From positions 1 through 41,564 of the forward strand of contig JAISGU010000038.1 in assembly GCA_031262935.1 (NCBI GenBank): a stretch of 41,564 nucleotides of DNA. The letters run 5' to 3'. The DNA is from Mycoplasmataceae bacterium (GTDB taxonomy: Bacteria > Bacillota_I > Bacilli_A > Mycoplasmatales > Mycoplasmoidaceae). The number at the start of each line of letters is the position of its first letter. Positions within the stretch are counted from its first letter, which is position 1. A model generated the notes under the pieces. That model saw nothing but the letters and a program-made list of their open reading frames with translations. It ran no database searches and had not been told where the DNA came from. Below, piece after piece: positions 21,725-30,796 of the stretch. Position numbers and translations under genes: made by a program.

Positions 21725-23256
21725 TAGTATCGAAACTCCATATTCGCATCAATCATTAACGATCAGTTACTGTATGTTGTATTATCTGGTGTGACGATTG
21801 TTAAGAGTGATTCATTATGAGCATTAAGGATAAAACTAATTAATGTTTCCATTTGTTGATAATCAGTAGTTGGTCATTCGTTTCAAGGATAAGAAGTTAA
21901 AAATACTTGAAAGAAATCTTTCAAATATCTAATGGAATTTCTAGAAGAATGAGCTCCTTCATTTCTAAAATCGCCAACGGTTAAATCACCATAACCTCCA
22001 ATGCCTATTTTTCCAAGGTGTCCATTAACTTTGACATTATTTAAAATATCAGTAAGCATATTGGTAATGTTTTTTTGGGCAGAAAATTTGATAACTTGCT
22101 GATTATTATTTTTATCAACATAATGACTTTCTCTTTGAACTGTTGGGTCATTTTCTTGAGCAGTATCAACACCAATCACTACAGCGTGTGAATGCTGATT
22201 AATAATTTCTTGTGTACAATCAAATGTTTGTGGTCCCGCAACAGGCATAATTGCCGAAACTTTTTTTGCTAATAATTCTTGAACAACACTACGTCCGTCA
22301 CCTTGTGTGAAATTACCGCTAAAGTAAGAATCTTGTTTCCCTAAACTAATAAATTTAACTTTATGTTTTTCTAATTCATCTTGGTCACAATTAAAATAAT
22401 GGCAAAATTCCTGTAAATGTTGCTCAATCATTTTGTTATATGTTCAAATTCCTAATTGTAATCCGCCCATAAAAACGGTAACAGTTGGAATTGGTGTTCC
22501 ACCAAATGCACCAACACTAAGTTGACCATCTTTAATGTATTCATCAAAATTTTCATTTAAATATTGACAAATTGCTAATCCACACATAAAAGCAGATTGA
22601 TCAGCTCTAAACATTACATTAGCAATTTGTTTATTAGTATTACCATCGTTATTAATAATATTTCCATCTAAGAAAATGAATCCAGATTTTTGAAAATTAG
22701 CATTGTTAGTTTGAGAAAATTGTGTTAACGGTGTGGCGTGAGGAAATCCACATAAAACTAAATTTTCAGCTCCACCTTGGATTGCCGCATTATATGAATC
22801 AATGAATCCTTGAGTTGTATCAATTGTTGGAGCAAAGTGTTTAGCACTAGCGTAAGTGTTATCATCTGCACCTTCAGTTTGTTCAATGAAATTTCATTCA
22901 CCACATAAACCACTTTGATTAAAAGAATGATCAAAAGCACTGTGTGTTGCACCATCAATCATAAAAGCAGAAAATTTCTTACGATTTTCGTAATCATTTA
23001 ATTTCGGTACAGCAGCATCATCAGGCCACCATGGTGATTCTTGTGTTTCACGATGTGTGCCTTTTAATAAATCATCATCATAGTAACTAATATTGTGTTT
23101 GGCATTAAAATAATCAACATATGATGGTTTGGCTTGTGTAGAAGCCAAACCTAAAGTAATTGCAAAGCTACTTCCGATCGCTAATAATGAACCACCTGAA
23201 ACAATGATGTATTTATTTTTAATAAATTTTAAAAATGATACCTTATTGATTTTCAT
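21724..23256 (-). CDS. BMP-family substrate-binding protein (nucleoside importer), no lipobox
   Basis: A 510-aa extracellular binding protein of the Bmp/Med/PnrA family, feeding the importer encoded next. A basic N-terminus and one hydrophobic segment (about 17-40) form an uncleaved anchor. There is no lipobox: the first cysteine is near residue 118. Family segments include FIDSYNAAIQGGAENLVLCGFPHA, QSAFMCGLAICQYL, VGAFGGTPIPTVTVFMGGLQLGI and VSAIMPVAGPQTFDCTQEI. It is longer than bacterial homologues (about 350 aa) because of inserted loops. Its start overlaps rpiB by 14 nt and its stop overlaps the ATPase ATG. Ribose released from imported nucleosides could enter through RpiB. Confidence 0.87.
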
Positions 23257-23683
23257 AGTTAGTAATTTTGTCTAATCTCTTTTGATGTCGGTCTTCAAAA
23301 GTGGTATTTAAGAAATTACTAACGATTTTAATGTTTTCATCAATTGATATAAATCTTCCAGATAAACATAAAACATTAGCGTTATTATGTTGTTTTGCTA
23401 ATGATGCCATATCACTTTTTATTACATCAACTGCTCTAATGCCTTTAACTTTATTTGCAGCAATACACATTCCAAAACCTGTGCCACAAATTAAAACACC
23501 TAAAGAGTGCTTATTTTTAATAACTTCATTACAAACTTTAAAAGCATAATCAGGATAATCTACACTGTCTAATGAGTTTGTTCCTAAATCATTGACAGTG
23601 TAGTTGTTATTTTTTAATCACTCAACTATTTTTTGTTTAGTTTCAAATCCTGCATGATCACTTCCGATATAAATACTATTCAT
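23243..23683 (-). CDS. rpiB: Ribose-5-phosphate isomerase B
   Basis: A 146-aa RpiB, interconverting ribose-5-P and ribulose-5-P. The signature segments are GSDHAG (7-12) with the following Phe-Glu, DYPDYA, and LICGTGFGMCIAANK with the catalytic Cys66; the RFIS and DRHQKRLDKI segments close the protein. The length is typical (about 145-150 aa). Its 3' end overlaps the BMP-protein start by 14 nt, tying pentose use to nucleoside import in one operon. A TATAAT box lies on the minus strand at 23710-23705, 21 bp before the ATG, so it may also have its own promoter. Confidence 0.95.
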
Positions 23684-23724
23684 TAATAAACCCTATTGAA
23701 AATTATTATAGAGAGTAATTTAAT

Positions 23725-23746
23725 CTTAAAGATATTAATCTTTAAG
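23725..23746 (-). repeat. Perfect 9-bp-arm hairpin at the sua5 stop codon
   Basis: CTTAAAGAT and ATCTTTAAG enclose a 4-nt loop that, on the minus strand, carries the TAA stop of the sua5-like gene (23735-23737). The sequence after it in the transcription direction is AT-rich (ATTAAATTA) but lacks a run of U, so it is at best a weak terminator. It sits just upstream of a likely rpiB promoter and could be an attenuating or RNA-processing site. Confidence 0.45.
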
Positions 23747-24271
23747 TTGTTTAATGATTGATAAACCATCAACAATACCGTTTCTTAAAACTTGATAGTT
23801 ATCTAAACTAATAATAGTTGATGGTTTATCTTCTTTTTGTGGTTCATCAACAAAAACAATATTATTAATATTTTTGATGAAAGTATCTTTTGCTTGATCA
23901 ATATTGTTTATAGGGTTTTTACCAGAAAGATTAGTACTCGAGGAATAACATCAATGAATTGATTTTAATAAGTTTAACAATTGTGGATGATTAGGAATTC
24001 TGTAACCAATATTGTTTTTAATAATTGTTAAAGGACCTGGTCAATATTTGCTAATTACTTTCTTTTCTTTATCATTTAAATTAGCTATGTTTTTAATATC
24101 ATCTACAAATTTAACTAGCTTTTTATGTTTAGGTCTTTTTTTGATTTTATAAATTAATTCAGGTACTTTACTAATAATTCCTAAAACAGTATCGGTTGGT
24201 AAAATAATTGCTTTTCGATTATTAATTTCAAAAGTTATTTGTTCAATATTATCTCATTTGTATGTCCGCAT
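23735..24271 (-). CDS. tsaC: Threonylcarbamoyl-AMP synthase (Sua5/YrdC/TsaC)
   Basis: A 178-aa YrdC-fold enzyme that makes threonylcarbamoyl-AMP for the t6A37 modification of ANN-decoding tRNAs. The family start AIILPTDTVLGII (PTDTV), the PKHK segment of the KR-rich RNA-binding groove, YWPGPLT and the late SSTNLSG (the SxNxSG motif) are all present. It lacks the extra Sua5 C-terminal domain and is shorter than E. coli TsaC (about 190 aa). Three internal UGA codons read as Trp break it in the standard code. It is divergent from pepD and upstream of the rpiB-nup run in the same direction. Confidence 0.88.
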
Positions 24272-24333
24272 AAAGTTAATAATAGATTATACTTTTTATA
24301 AGATATATAAAGATGATAAATAAAAAAATAATT

Positions 24334-25782
24334 ATGGAACTAACTCAATTAAAGCCAAAAAATGTATGAAAATATTTTAGTGAAATATCTAAAGTTCCAC
24401 GAGTTACATATAACCTAAAAGGTATCAATGAATATTTGCTTAAAACTTTTAAAAGTTTAGGATATGAACCAATACTAGATAAAGGTGGTAACGTTTATGT
24501 TTCAAAACCTGCAACACAAGGTTTTGAAAAACATCCTGGAGTAATGTTACAAGCTCATAGTGATATGGTCGGAGTTAAAAGACCTGGAAGTAAACACGAC
24601 TTTAAAAAAGATCCAATTAAACCGGTTGTTTGTATTGATGGATGAATTAGAACAAAAGATACAACGTTAGGAGCGGATGATGGTATTGGTGTGGCAATGA
24701 TTTTAGCAATCTTCGCTGATAAAGAAATTAAACATGGTCCATTAGAAGCGTTAATTACTTCTAACGAAGAAGATGGGTTATTAGGTGTACAAGCCTTTGA
24801 TGTCAATAAGATTAAAGCAAAGTATCTTATTAATCTCGATAGTGAAGATGATAAAGAAATTTGTATTGGTTGTCCAGGGAATTGTGATATTGAAACTGAA
24901 ATAAGCTTTACAAGAGACAAAAAAAGACCTAAATCTAAAAATCTATGCATCCATTTCTTTGGCGGTAAGGGAGGACATTCTGGACAAACAATCGCTGAAA
25001 AAAAAGTAAATGCTATTAAAGAAGTCATTAATACCATCGGTTTAATTAGTGATAATTGCGATATTAGACTTGTAGAATTTATTAATTCAGGAACAGCTAA
25101 AAATAATATTCCTGGAGAAGCATCAGCAATTATTAATATCCTTGAAAAAGATAAACATTTAGTTGAAAATCTTGTTAAAGAAGAATTTAATTCAATTAAA
25201 GCTTCATTTGATGAAGAATTAAATATTAATATGGTAATAGAACAAGCTAAATCTGATTTGCGTCCAATATCAAAAAGTGATACAAATAAAATCATTGCAT
25301 TTTTAATGATGATGCCTAATGGTATTAACACTTTTAATTGACAATATAACGTTCCTGAAACATCAAGTAATTTAGGATTAATTAAAACAACTGACAAAAG
25401 TATTTGATCTAAAGTAATGATTAGAAGCCCATATGAACAAGTAATGAGAGTTTATGCGTTAAGAATTAGTAGTATGGCTAAATTACTAAAAATAAAATCA
25501 CAAATTGTTCAATTTGTTCCGGGATGACTGCCTAAGAAAAATATGTTAGCTGATATTTATCAAAAATTTTATAAAAAGATTTTTAAAAATAATGCAAGGC
25601 AAGCATTAATTAGTGGTGGAGTTGAGCCGGCTTTTATTTTGAGTAAAAGAACTGAAATGTTTGGTATCTCTGTTGGACCACTAATGAGAAATGTTCATTC
25701 GTTTGAAGAAGAATTAAATGTTGAATCAACAATGAAACTTTATTCATTAATTGTTAAATTCTTACCAACTTTAAAACAATAA
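24334..25782 (+). CDS. pepD: Aminoacyl-histidine dipeptidase (PepD-like M20 peptidase)
   Basis: A 482-aa cytosolic zinc dipeptidase. The M20 metal ligands are in place: QAHSDMVG with His75, the bridging Asp in TTLGADDGIGVA, the catalytic EE pair in TSNEEDGLLG, the Asp of INLDSEDD, and the late His in GPLMRNVHSFEEEL. The N-terminus (ELTQLKPKNVWKYFSEISKVPR) aligns with E. coli PepD from ATG 24334; ATG 24313 would add seven residues without homology. It probably degrades imported di- and tripeptides for amino-acid supply. A strong terminator follows 20 bp after its stop. Confidence 0.93.
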
Positions 25783-25792
25783 ACTTATCATT

Positions 25793-27478
25793 TTAAAGAT
25801 CAAAAACCGTTGTTCTTACTAACGGTTTTTTCTTTTTATTTTTTCAAATGAAAAAACCGACAGTATTTTCAGCGATTCGTCTAATTTCATTATTATTAAT
25901 GTTGAAATCATGCTTTTTCATAGCTTCTTCAACATTTTCTTTAATTGAATATTGAATTTTAGTAATTAGTGGTGCTGAACTCTTTGCATAAAAACAACCA
26001 CGAGTTGCAATAACTGGAAGTTCTAAAATTTTTCTTTGTTTACGATCAACTAGCATTGTGACATTGAATACACCATCAGTCGATAATGTTGTTCGATATT
26101 TTAAAACTCCTGTCGTATCACCGTTAATTTTTCCACCTTCGACAAATACTTCATTAGCATCAATGAATTGATCGGTAATTGTGGCAACATGATTTAATAA
26201 TTGAATTTTTTGTCCATTAACAACTTGTAAAAAATTATCCTTATTAAAGCCACTTTGAATGGCGTTTTCTTTTAGTTGCTTCAACATTTTAAATTCACCA
26301 TGAATTGGAATAATGTATTGTGGATTAATTAATTTAAACATTAATTGCTGTTCAGTTTGTGTAGCGTGACCACTAGCATGAATTTTATTAGATGGTGTAT
26401 TTAAAATAACAGAAACTCCAGCTTTATAAAGTTTATTAACAAGTTGTTCAACTGAATGGAAATTCCCTGGTATGGGATTGCTTGAAAGAATTACGGTATC
26501 AGTTGGTTTAAATTGAATTCAATTATGTTTACCATTAGCCATTTGATTTAAAGCAGCCATTTCTTCACCTTGACTTCCTGTACATAGAACAAAGATTTCA
26601 TTATCTTTATATTGACTAATTTCTCTTTGTTCTATGAACATATCAGCACTAACATTTAAAAATCCTACATTAATTGACGTTTGAATATTAGTTTCCATCG
26701 ATCTACCACATAAACATATTTTTCTACCAGCACTAATGGCAATAGCAATGATTTCTTCAATACGACTTAAATTACTTGCAAATGTTGATAAAATAATTCT
26801 GCCTTTAGTTTTATTGATAATCTTTTTAAGATTATCAATGATAAACGTTTCACTCATACTAAAACCAGGGTTCTCAGCGTTAGTAGATTCACATAATAAG
26901 ACATCAATATCTCTGTGTCCTAGTTCAGCCATCTTCTGAATATCTGACTCATCGCCTTGTGCACAAAAATCAAATCTAAAATCACCAGTTGAAACAATCT
27001 TTCCATTTGGTGTTTCAATATACACACCAAATGCATCAGGTATTGAGTGACAGACACGATAAAATTCAATTTCAAAATATTTAGATTTGATTCTTGTGTC
27101 ATCATTAAAATATTCAAATTTATATGGTTTTAAATCACGGTGTTCTTTTAATTTTTTAGTAATGATTCCTCCAGTTAAATGAGTAACATAAACTTTAGGA
27201 ATTGGTAGTGTTTTTAATAAGTATGGGATACCACCAATGTGATCTTCGTGAGCGTGGGTAATGATTAAAGCTTTAATCTTACTTTGATTTTCAACTAAAT
27301 AATCAAATGGTGGAATGATCCCATTAACACCTGGTAATTCGTTAGCGTCCGCAAACTTAACACCACAATCAACAATATATATTTCATCATCATGTTCAAT
27401 GACGTACATATTCTTACCAATCTCTTCAATTCCTCCAAGAGCAAAGATATAAGTTGGTTTATTATTTATAGTTTCCAT
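25793..27478 (-). CDS. rnj: Ribonuclease J (metallo-beta-lactamase/beta-CASP)
   Basis: A 561-aa RNase J, the 5'-exonuclease/endonuclease of mRNA decay and rRNA maturation. The metallo-beta-lactamase motif HAHEDH is at 75-80, with further ligands in the VCHSIPDAFG and STGDFRFD segments. The beta-CASP domain follows (CGRSMETNI, CTGSQGEEMAAL), then HASGHATQTEQQ and PIHGEF. ATG 27478 is chosen because AAGGA lies 8 nt upstream; the frame extends to a TTG at 27505. Its last ~13 codons run through the pepD terminator. It lies 16 nt downstream of def in the same direction. The J1/J2 assignment is not attempted. Confidence 0.95.
25802..25830 (+). terminator. Intrinsic terminator of pepD, inside the 3' end of the RNase J gene
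   Basis: Arms AAAAACCGTT and AACGGTTTTT (10 bp) enclose a 9-nt loop, followed on the plus strand by TCTTTTTATTTTTT. On the minus strand the hairpin is followed by GATCTTTAAAA, a poor U-tail. The RNase J frame stays open through it to the TAA at 25793-25795, so this terminator is also protein-coding on the other strand. Confidence 0.85.
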
Positions 27479-27494
27479 ATTTAATTCCTTTTTG

Positions 27495-28046
27495 TTAATA
27501 TTCAATCCATGAACGATCTACAGCGTTTGGATGTTCTTTATTAATGTGATCATAATAAAGAACGCCTGATAAGTGATCAATCTCGTGTTGTAAACATATT
27601 GCTAAAATACCTTCAGCTTTGATTTCGATATCTTTATTATTTAATAAATCATAAGCTTTTACAATAATTTTATTTCTTCTTTTAATAATTCCTGGCACAT
27701 CCTTTTCAACGCTTAAACATCCTTCGCCTTTGGATAAATAAGCATAAGTTATTGATTCACCAACAATTTTAGGATTCATTAATAAATATCGATATTCATC
27801 TTTATTAACCTTACAGTGAATATAAATGATATTTTTTAATAATCCTACTTGTGGGCCAGCAATTGCTATACCAATTCTAACTTTTGGATGTTTTTCCTTA
27901 GTTTCGTATCCATAATCAATATAACTTACCATACGGTTAATTAATTCTTGATCTTGTTCATTAATTGGTAAACTTAAATCAGAACATTGTTTTCTTAACA
28001 ACGGATTATCATCTAATAAAATTCAAGATTGTTTAGGATCAGTCAT
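27495..28046 (-). CDS. def: Peptide deformylase
   Basis: A 183-aa PDF, removing the formyl group from nascent proteins. The three motifs are GIAIAGPQVGLL (59-70; consensus GxGxAAxQ, with Ile-Ala for Leu-Ala), EGCLSVE (108-114, metal Cys110) and QHEIDHLSG (153-161, His154, catalytic Glu155, His158). The length fits Gram-positive type 2 enzymes with the longer insertion between motifs. The pairing with fhs, which supplies formyl groups for initiator tRNA, indicates formylated initiation in this organism. It is 40 nt downstream of carA and 16 nt upstream of the RNase J gene. Confidence 0.95.
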
Positions 28047-28086
28047 TTAAAGTGTTTTCTAATAATTCTGATTTAAGTTAACTACA

Positions 28087-29175
28087 TTATATATGTTTTT
28101 TGTTTTTAGCATAGTGTTTTACTTGATCAATAAAGTCATTAAATAAATAAGAAGTATCTTGTGGCCCGGCACAAGCTTCTGGATGGAATTGCACGGTTAC
28201 TATCTTTTTATTTTTATATTTTAAACCTTCAATAGTTTTGTCGTTAACATTGCGATATGTAACTTTAGCAATATTAGGTTTTAAACTCTTTTCATCAATA
28301 TAGTAACCGTGATTTTGACTACTTATATAAATTCTTCCTGTCTCTAAATTTTTAACAGGATGATTAGGACCACGATGCCCATATTTTAATTTTTTAGTTT
28401 TCATACCTGTTGCTAAAGCTAATAATTGATGACCTAAACATATTCCAAGAATTGGAATATTGCTATCATAAAGTTTTTTAATAGTTTTAATGACGTCTTT
28501 ATTATCTTGTGGATCGCCTGGTCCATTTGATAATAAGATGCCATTAGGTTTGATTGATAAAATTTCCTGATAATTGGTGTTAGCAGGAAATAAAGTAATT
28601 GTAGTATTGTTTTTTAATAATGATTGCACAATATTTCCTTTAACACCAAAATCTAATAAAGCAATTTTATATTTACCATTACCAATTGTTTCTATTTTTT
28701 TTCTTGTAACAACTTTTACATGTTCAATTGGTTTAAATGATTTAATTTCCTTAATAATCTTAGAAAGAATCTTAATTGAACTACAAATTTTTCCTCTCAT
28801 TACACCATAATCTCTTAAAGTAATGGTTAATTTTCTGGTGTTAATATTTTGTAATCCAGGGATTTGATTTTCAATTAAGAATTCATTTAAAGTCATTTGA
28901 TTTCTAAAGTTAGATGGATGATTTGCTAATTCATGACAAATCATTGCTGATACTCAGACATGTTTAGATTCAGTATCTTCTTTTATTACTCCGTAATTAC
29001 CGATGAGTGGATATGTAAACACAACACCTTGTCCAACATAACTTGGATCGGTTAGTGTTTCAATATATCCACTCATCGCAGTATTAAAAACAACTTCAAA
29101 AATGGAGTCTTTATTAAAACCGATCCTTTCACCAGTATAGACTTCTCCATTTTCTAATACTAAATAGCCAACCAT
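28087..29175 (-). CDS. carA: Carbamoyl-phosphate synthase small subunit
   Basis: A 362-aa glutamine amidotransferase subunit that passes ammonia to CarB for carbamoyl phosphate (pyrimidines or arginine). The N-terminal CarA domain shows [23 protein letters not shown]. The class I GATase domain has [24 protein letters not shown], the nucleophile in GICLGHQ (Cys246), [19 protein letters not shown] and FHPEACAGP with His331 and Glu333. One internal TGA (28954-28956) is Trp. No carB is in this window; downstream are def and the RNase J gene. As most mycoplasmas lack the pathway, either carB lies elsewhere or the gene is a relic; all catalytic residues are intact. Confidence 0.95.
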
Positions 29176-29250
29176 TTTTAATAATGATTATCTAATAAAA
29201 TAGTAATTAATTATTATTTTTATCATGAAATAAGTAATAATTATGCTTAT

Positions 29251-29334
29251 GCACCTGTGGCGGAACTGGCAGACGCGTAAGACTTAGGATCTTATTCTTT
29301 CAGAGTGGGGGTTCAAGTCCCTTCAGGTGCACCA
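29251..29334 (+). tRNA. tRNA-Leu (anticodon TAG)
   Basis: A class II tRNA with acceptor GCACCTG/CAGGTGC, an anticodon arm AAGA-CTTAGGA-TCTT and a short variable arm. The T-arm is GGGGG-TTCAAGT-CCCTT and CCA is encoded. First of a Leu-Thr-Ser cluster. Confidence 0.95.
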
Positions 29335-29358
29335 AACAACTTAATTAAGCTACCTAGT

Positions 29359-29432
29359 GCTGGTATAGTTTAGTGGTAGAACAAAACTCTCGTAAAGTTT
29401 AGACATCAGTTCAATTCTGATCTCCAGCACCA
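29359..29432 (+). tRNA. tRNA-Thr (anticodon CGT)
   Basis: The anticodon arm is AAACT-CTCGTAA-AGTTT, the D-stem GTTT/GAAC and the T-arm ATCAG-TTCAATT-CTGAT, with encoded CCA. The lower two pairs of the acceptor stem (GCTGGTA against CTCCAGC) are T-T and A-C mismatches, which is unusual and could mean relaxed selection on this codon-restricted isoacceptor. Confidence 0.88.
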
Positions 29433-29435
29433 TAA

Positions 29436-29526
29436 GGACAATTACTCAAGCGGTTCAAGAGGATCGTCTCGAAAACGATTAGTACCTTAATAGGTAGCAT
29501 TGGTTCGAATCCAATATTGTCCGCCA
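29436..29526 (+). tRNA. tRNA-Ser (anticodon CGA)
   Basis: Class II tRNA: acceptor GGACAAT/ATTGTCC, anticodon arm ATCGT-CTCGAAA-ACGAT, a variable arm with TACCT/AGGTA, the T-arm ATTGG-TTCGAAT-CCAAT, and encoded CCA. Three bases separate it from tRNA-Thr. Confidence 0.95.
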
Positions 29527-29545
29527 AATAAAATAAAAATCTCTA

Positions 29546-30712
29546 TCATTTTTTAATACAATGATTTTTACATACAAAAGAGCATAATCCACAGGCGATA
29601 CATTTTTGTTTGTTAAAAGTAGGAAAACCGTTTTTGTTTAAGAAAATAGCATTTTTTTCAGCAGATTTACATGAAGCCATACAACGATAACACTTAACGC
29701 ATTTGTCGTAAACAAATTTAAGTTTTATTTTTTTTAATCGATCTAAATTTTCAGGTTTAACTATATTTTTACTAGTTTGTCCTACTACATCTGATAAATT
29801 CATATTGTGTTGATCTAATCAGTTTTGTAAATCAAATAAAAGTTTCTTAATGATGCCAACACCATACTCCATAACAGCAGTTACAATTTGACAACATTTT
29901 GATCCGCACGAAATATATTCTAAAGCATCAACTGCTGAATAGATTCCGCCTACACCTGAAATTTCACATTTATTTTTTTTAAAATTACTCATGCTATAAA
30001 TCTCATGAACATATCTTAATCCAAAAGGTTTAATTATTTTACCACTTACCCCACCAATACAAGACTTACCATCTATGTTTGGGGAAGGAACAAAAGTGTT
30101 TAAATTTATTCCAGTAATACCTTTAATTGTATTTATTAGGGTAAAAGATTTAATATTTTTAACAATACAATGTTCCACTAAAAGTTTCATATTACCATCA
30201 ATAGATGGTTTTACTATTATTGGTAATTTAGTGATTTTTTTTATAACATCAAGAGATTCAAACATTATTTTTGGGTCAACTAAATAATGACCTGTGTTTT
30301 TGAAAGGAGTGTGAGGACAAGACATATTTATTTCTATAGCATCGATTCCTGATTGCTCGGCCATCTTAGCTAACTTTGCTCATTCGGTTGCGTTCTTACC
30401 CATTATCGATGCGCAAATAAATTTAGTAGGAAACTCCTTTTTAATTTTTTTTAATCAATCAAAATTAGTTTTGGCGCTCATATCAGACATTGTTTCGATA
30501 TTTCTAAATCCTTCTCATGGAAGCGACCAAGCGTCATAGCGAGGTGATGGGTCATGGTTATCAAACAAAGTAATGGTTTTAGAAAAAATACCAGCCCATC
30601 CTAACGATAGTGCTGTCTTACATTTTTCATAATCCATAGATACCGAAGAAGATCCGAGACAAAACGGATTCTCTAATTCAAAATTACAGAATTTTATTTT
30701 AGTGCTCTTCAT
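29546..30712 (-). CDS. preA: PreA-like dihydropyrimidine/dihydroorotate dehydrogenase with two ferredoxin motifs
   Basis: A 388-aa flavoprotein resembling the C-terminal half of dihydropyrimidine dehydrogenase. The FMN barrel holds NPFCLGSSS near the start, the catalytic Cys132 in EINMSCPH, and NTIKGITGINLNTF followed by CIGGVSGKIIKPFGLR as in PreA. GVGGIYSAVDALEYI and SCGSKCCQIVTAVM complete the barrel. The last ~60 residues have two 4Fe-4S motifs, CVKCYRCMASC and CIACGLCSFVC. No PreT partner is in the window. It could reduce pyrimidines or oxidise dihydroorotate; carA nearby makes the second attractive. UGA codons are Trp. Its promoter region holds the left copy of the island-flanking 22-bp repeat. 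Confidence 0.85.
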
Positions 30713-30734
30713 AATAAATAATTATAAACGCTCA

Positions 30735-30756
30735 TATATACGAATGTGTGTATAAA
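30735..30756 (-). repeat. Left copy of 22-bp island-flanking inverted repeat
   Basis: Reading on the minus strand it starts TTTATACACACATTCG and ends in TATATA. An identical 22-bp sequence lies at 40195-40216 on the plus strand, so the two copies point outward from the island. This copy lies 22-44 bp upstream of the preA start codon and may also carry promoter elements. Confidence 0.75.
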
Positions 30757-30796
30757 CAGAAAGTCTAGTTTTAAACAATAACTTTTAAAATAGCGC

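Noticed and set aside
24555-25397. 280-codon minus-strand open frame inside pepD
   Set aside because: Long but antisense to a clear M20 peptidase with all metal ligands; its peptide has no recognisable family pattern.
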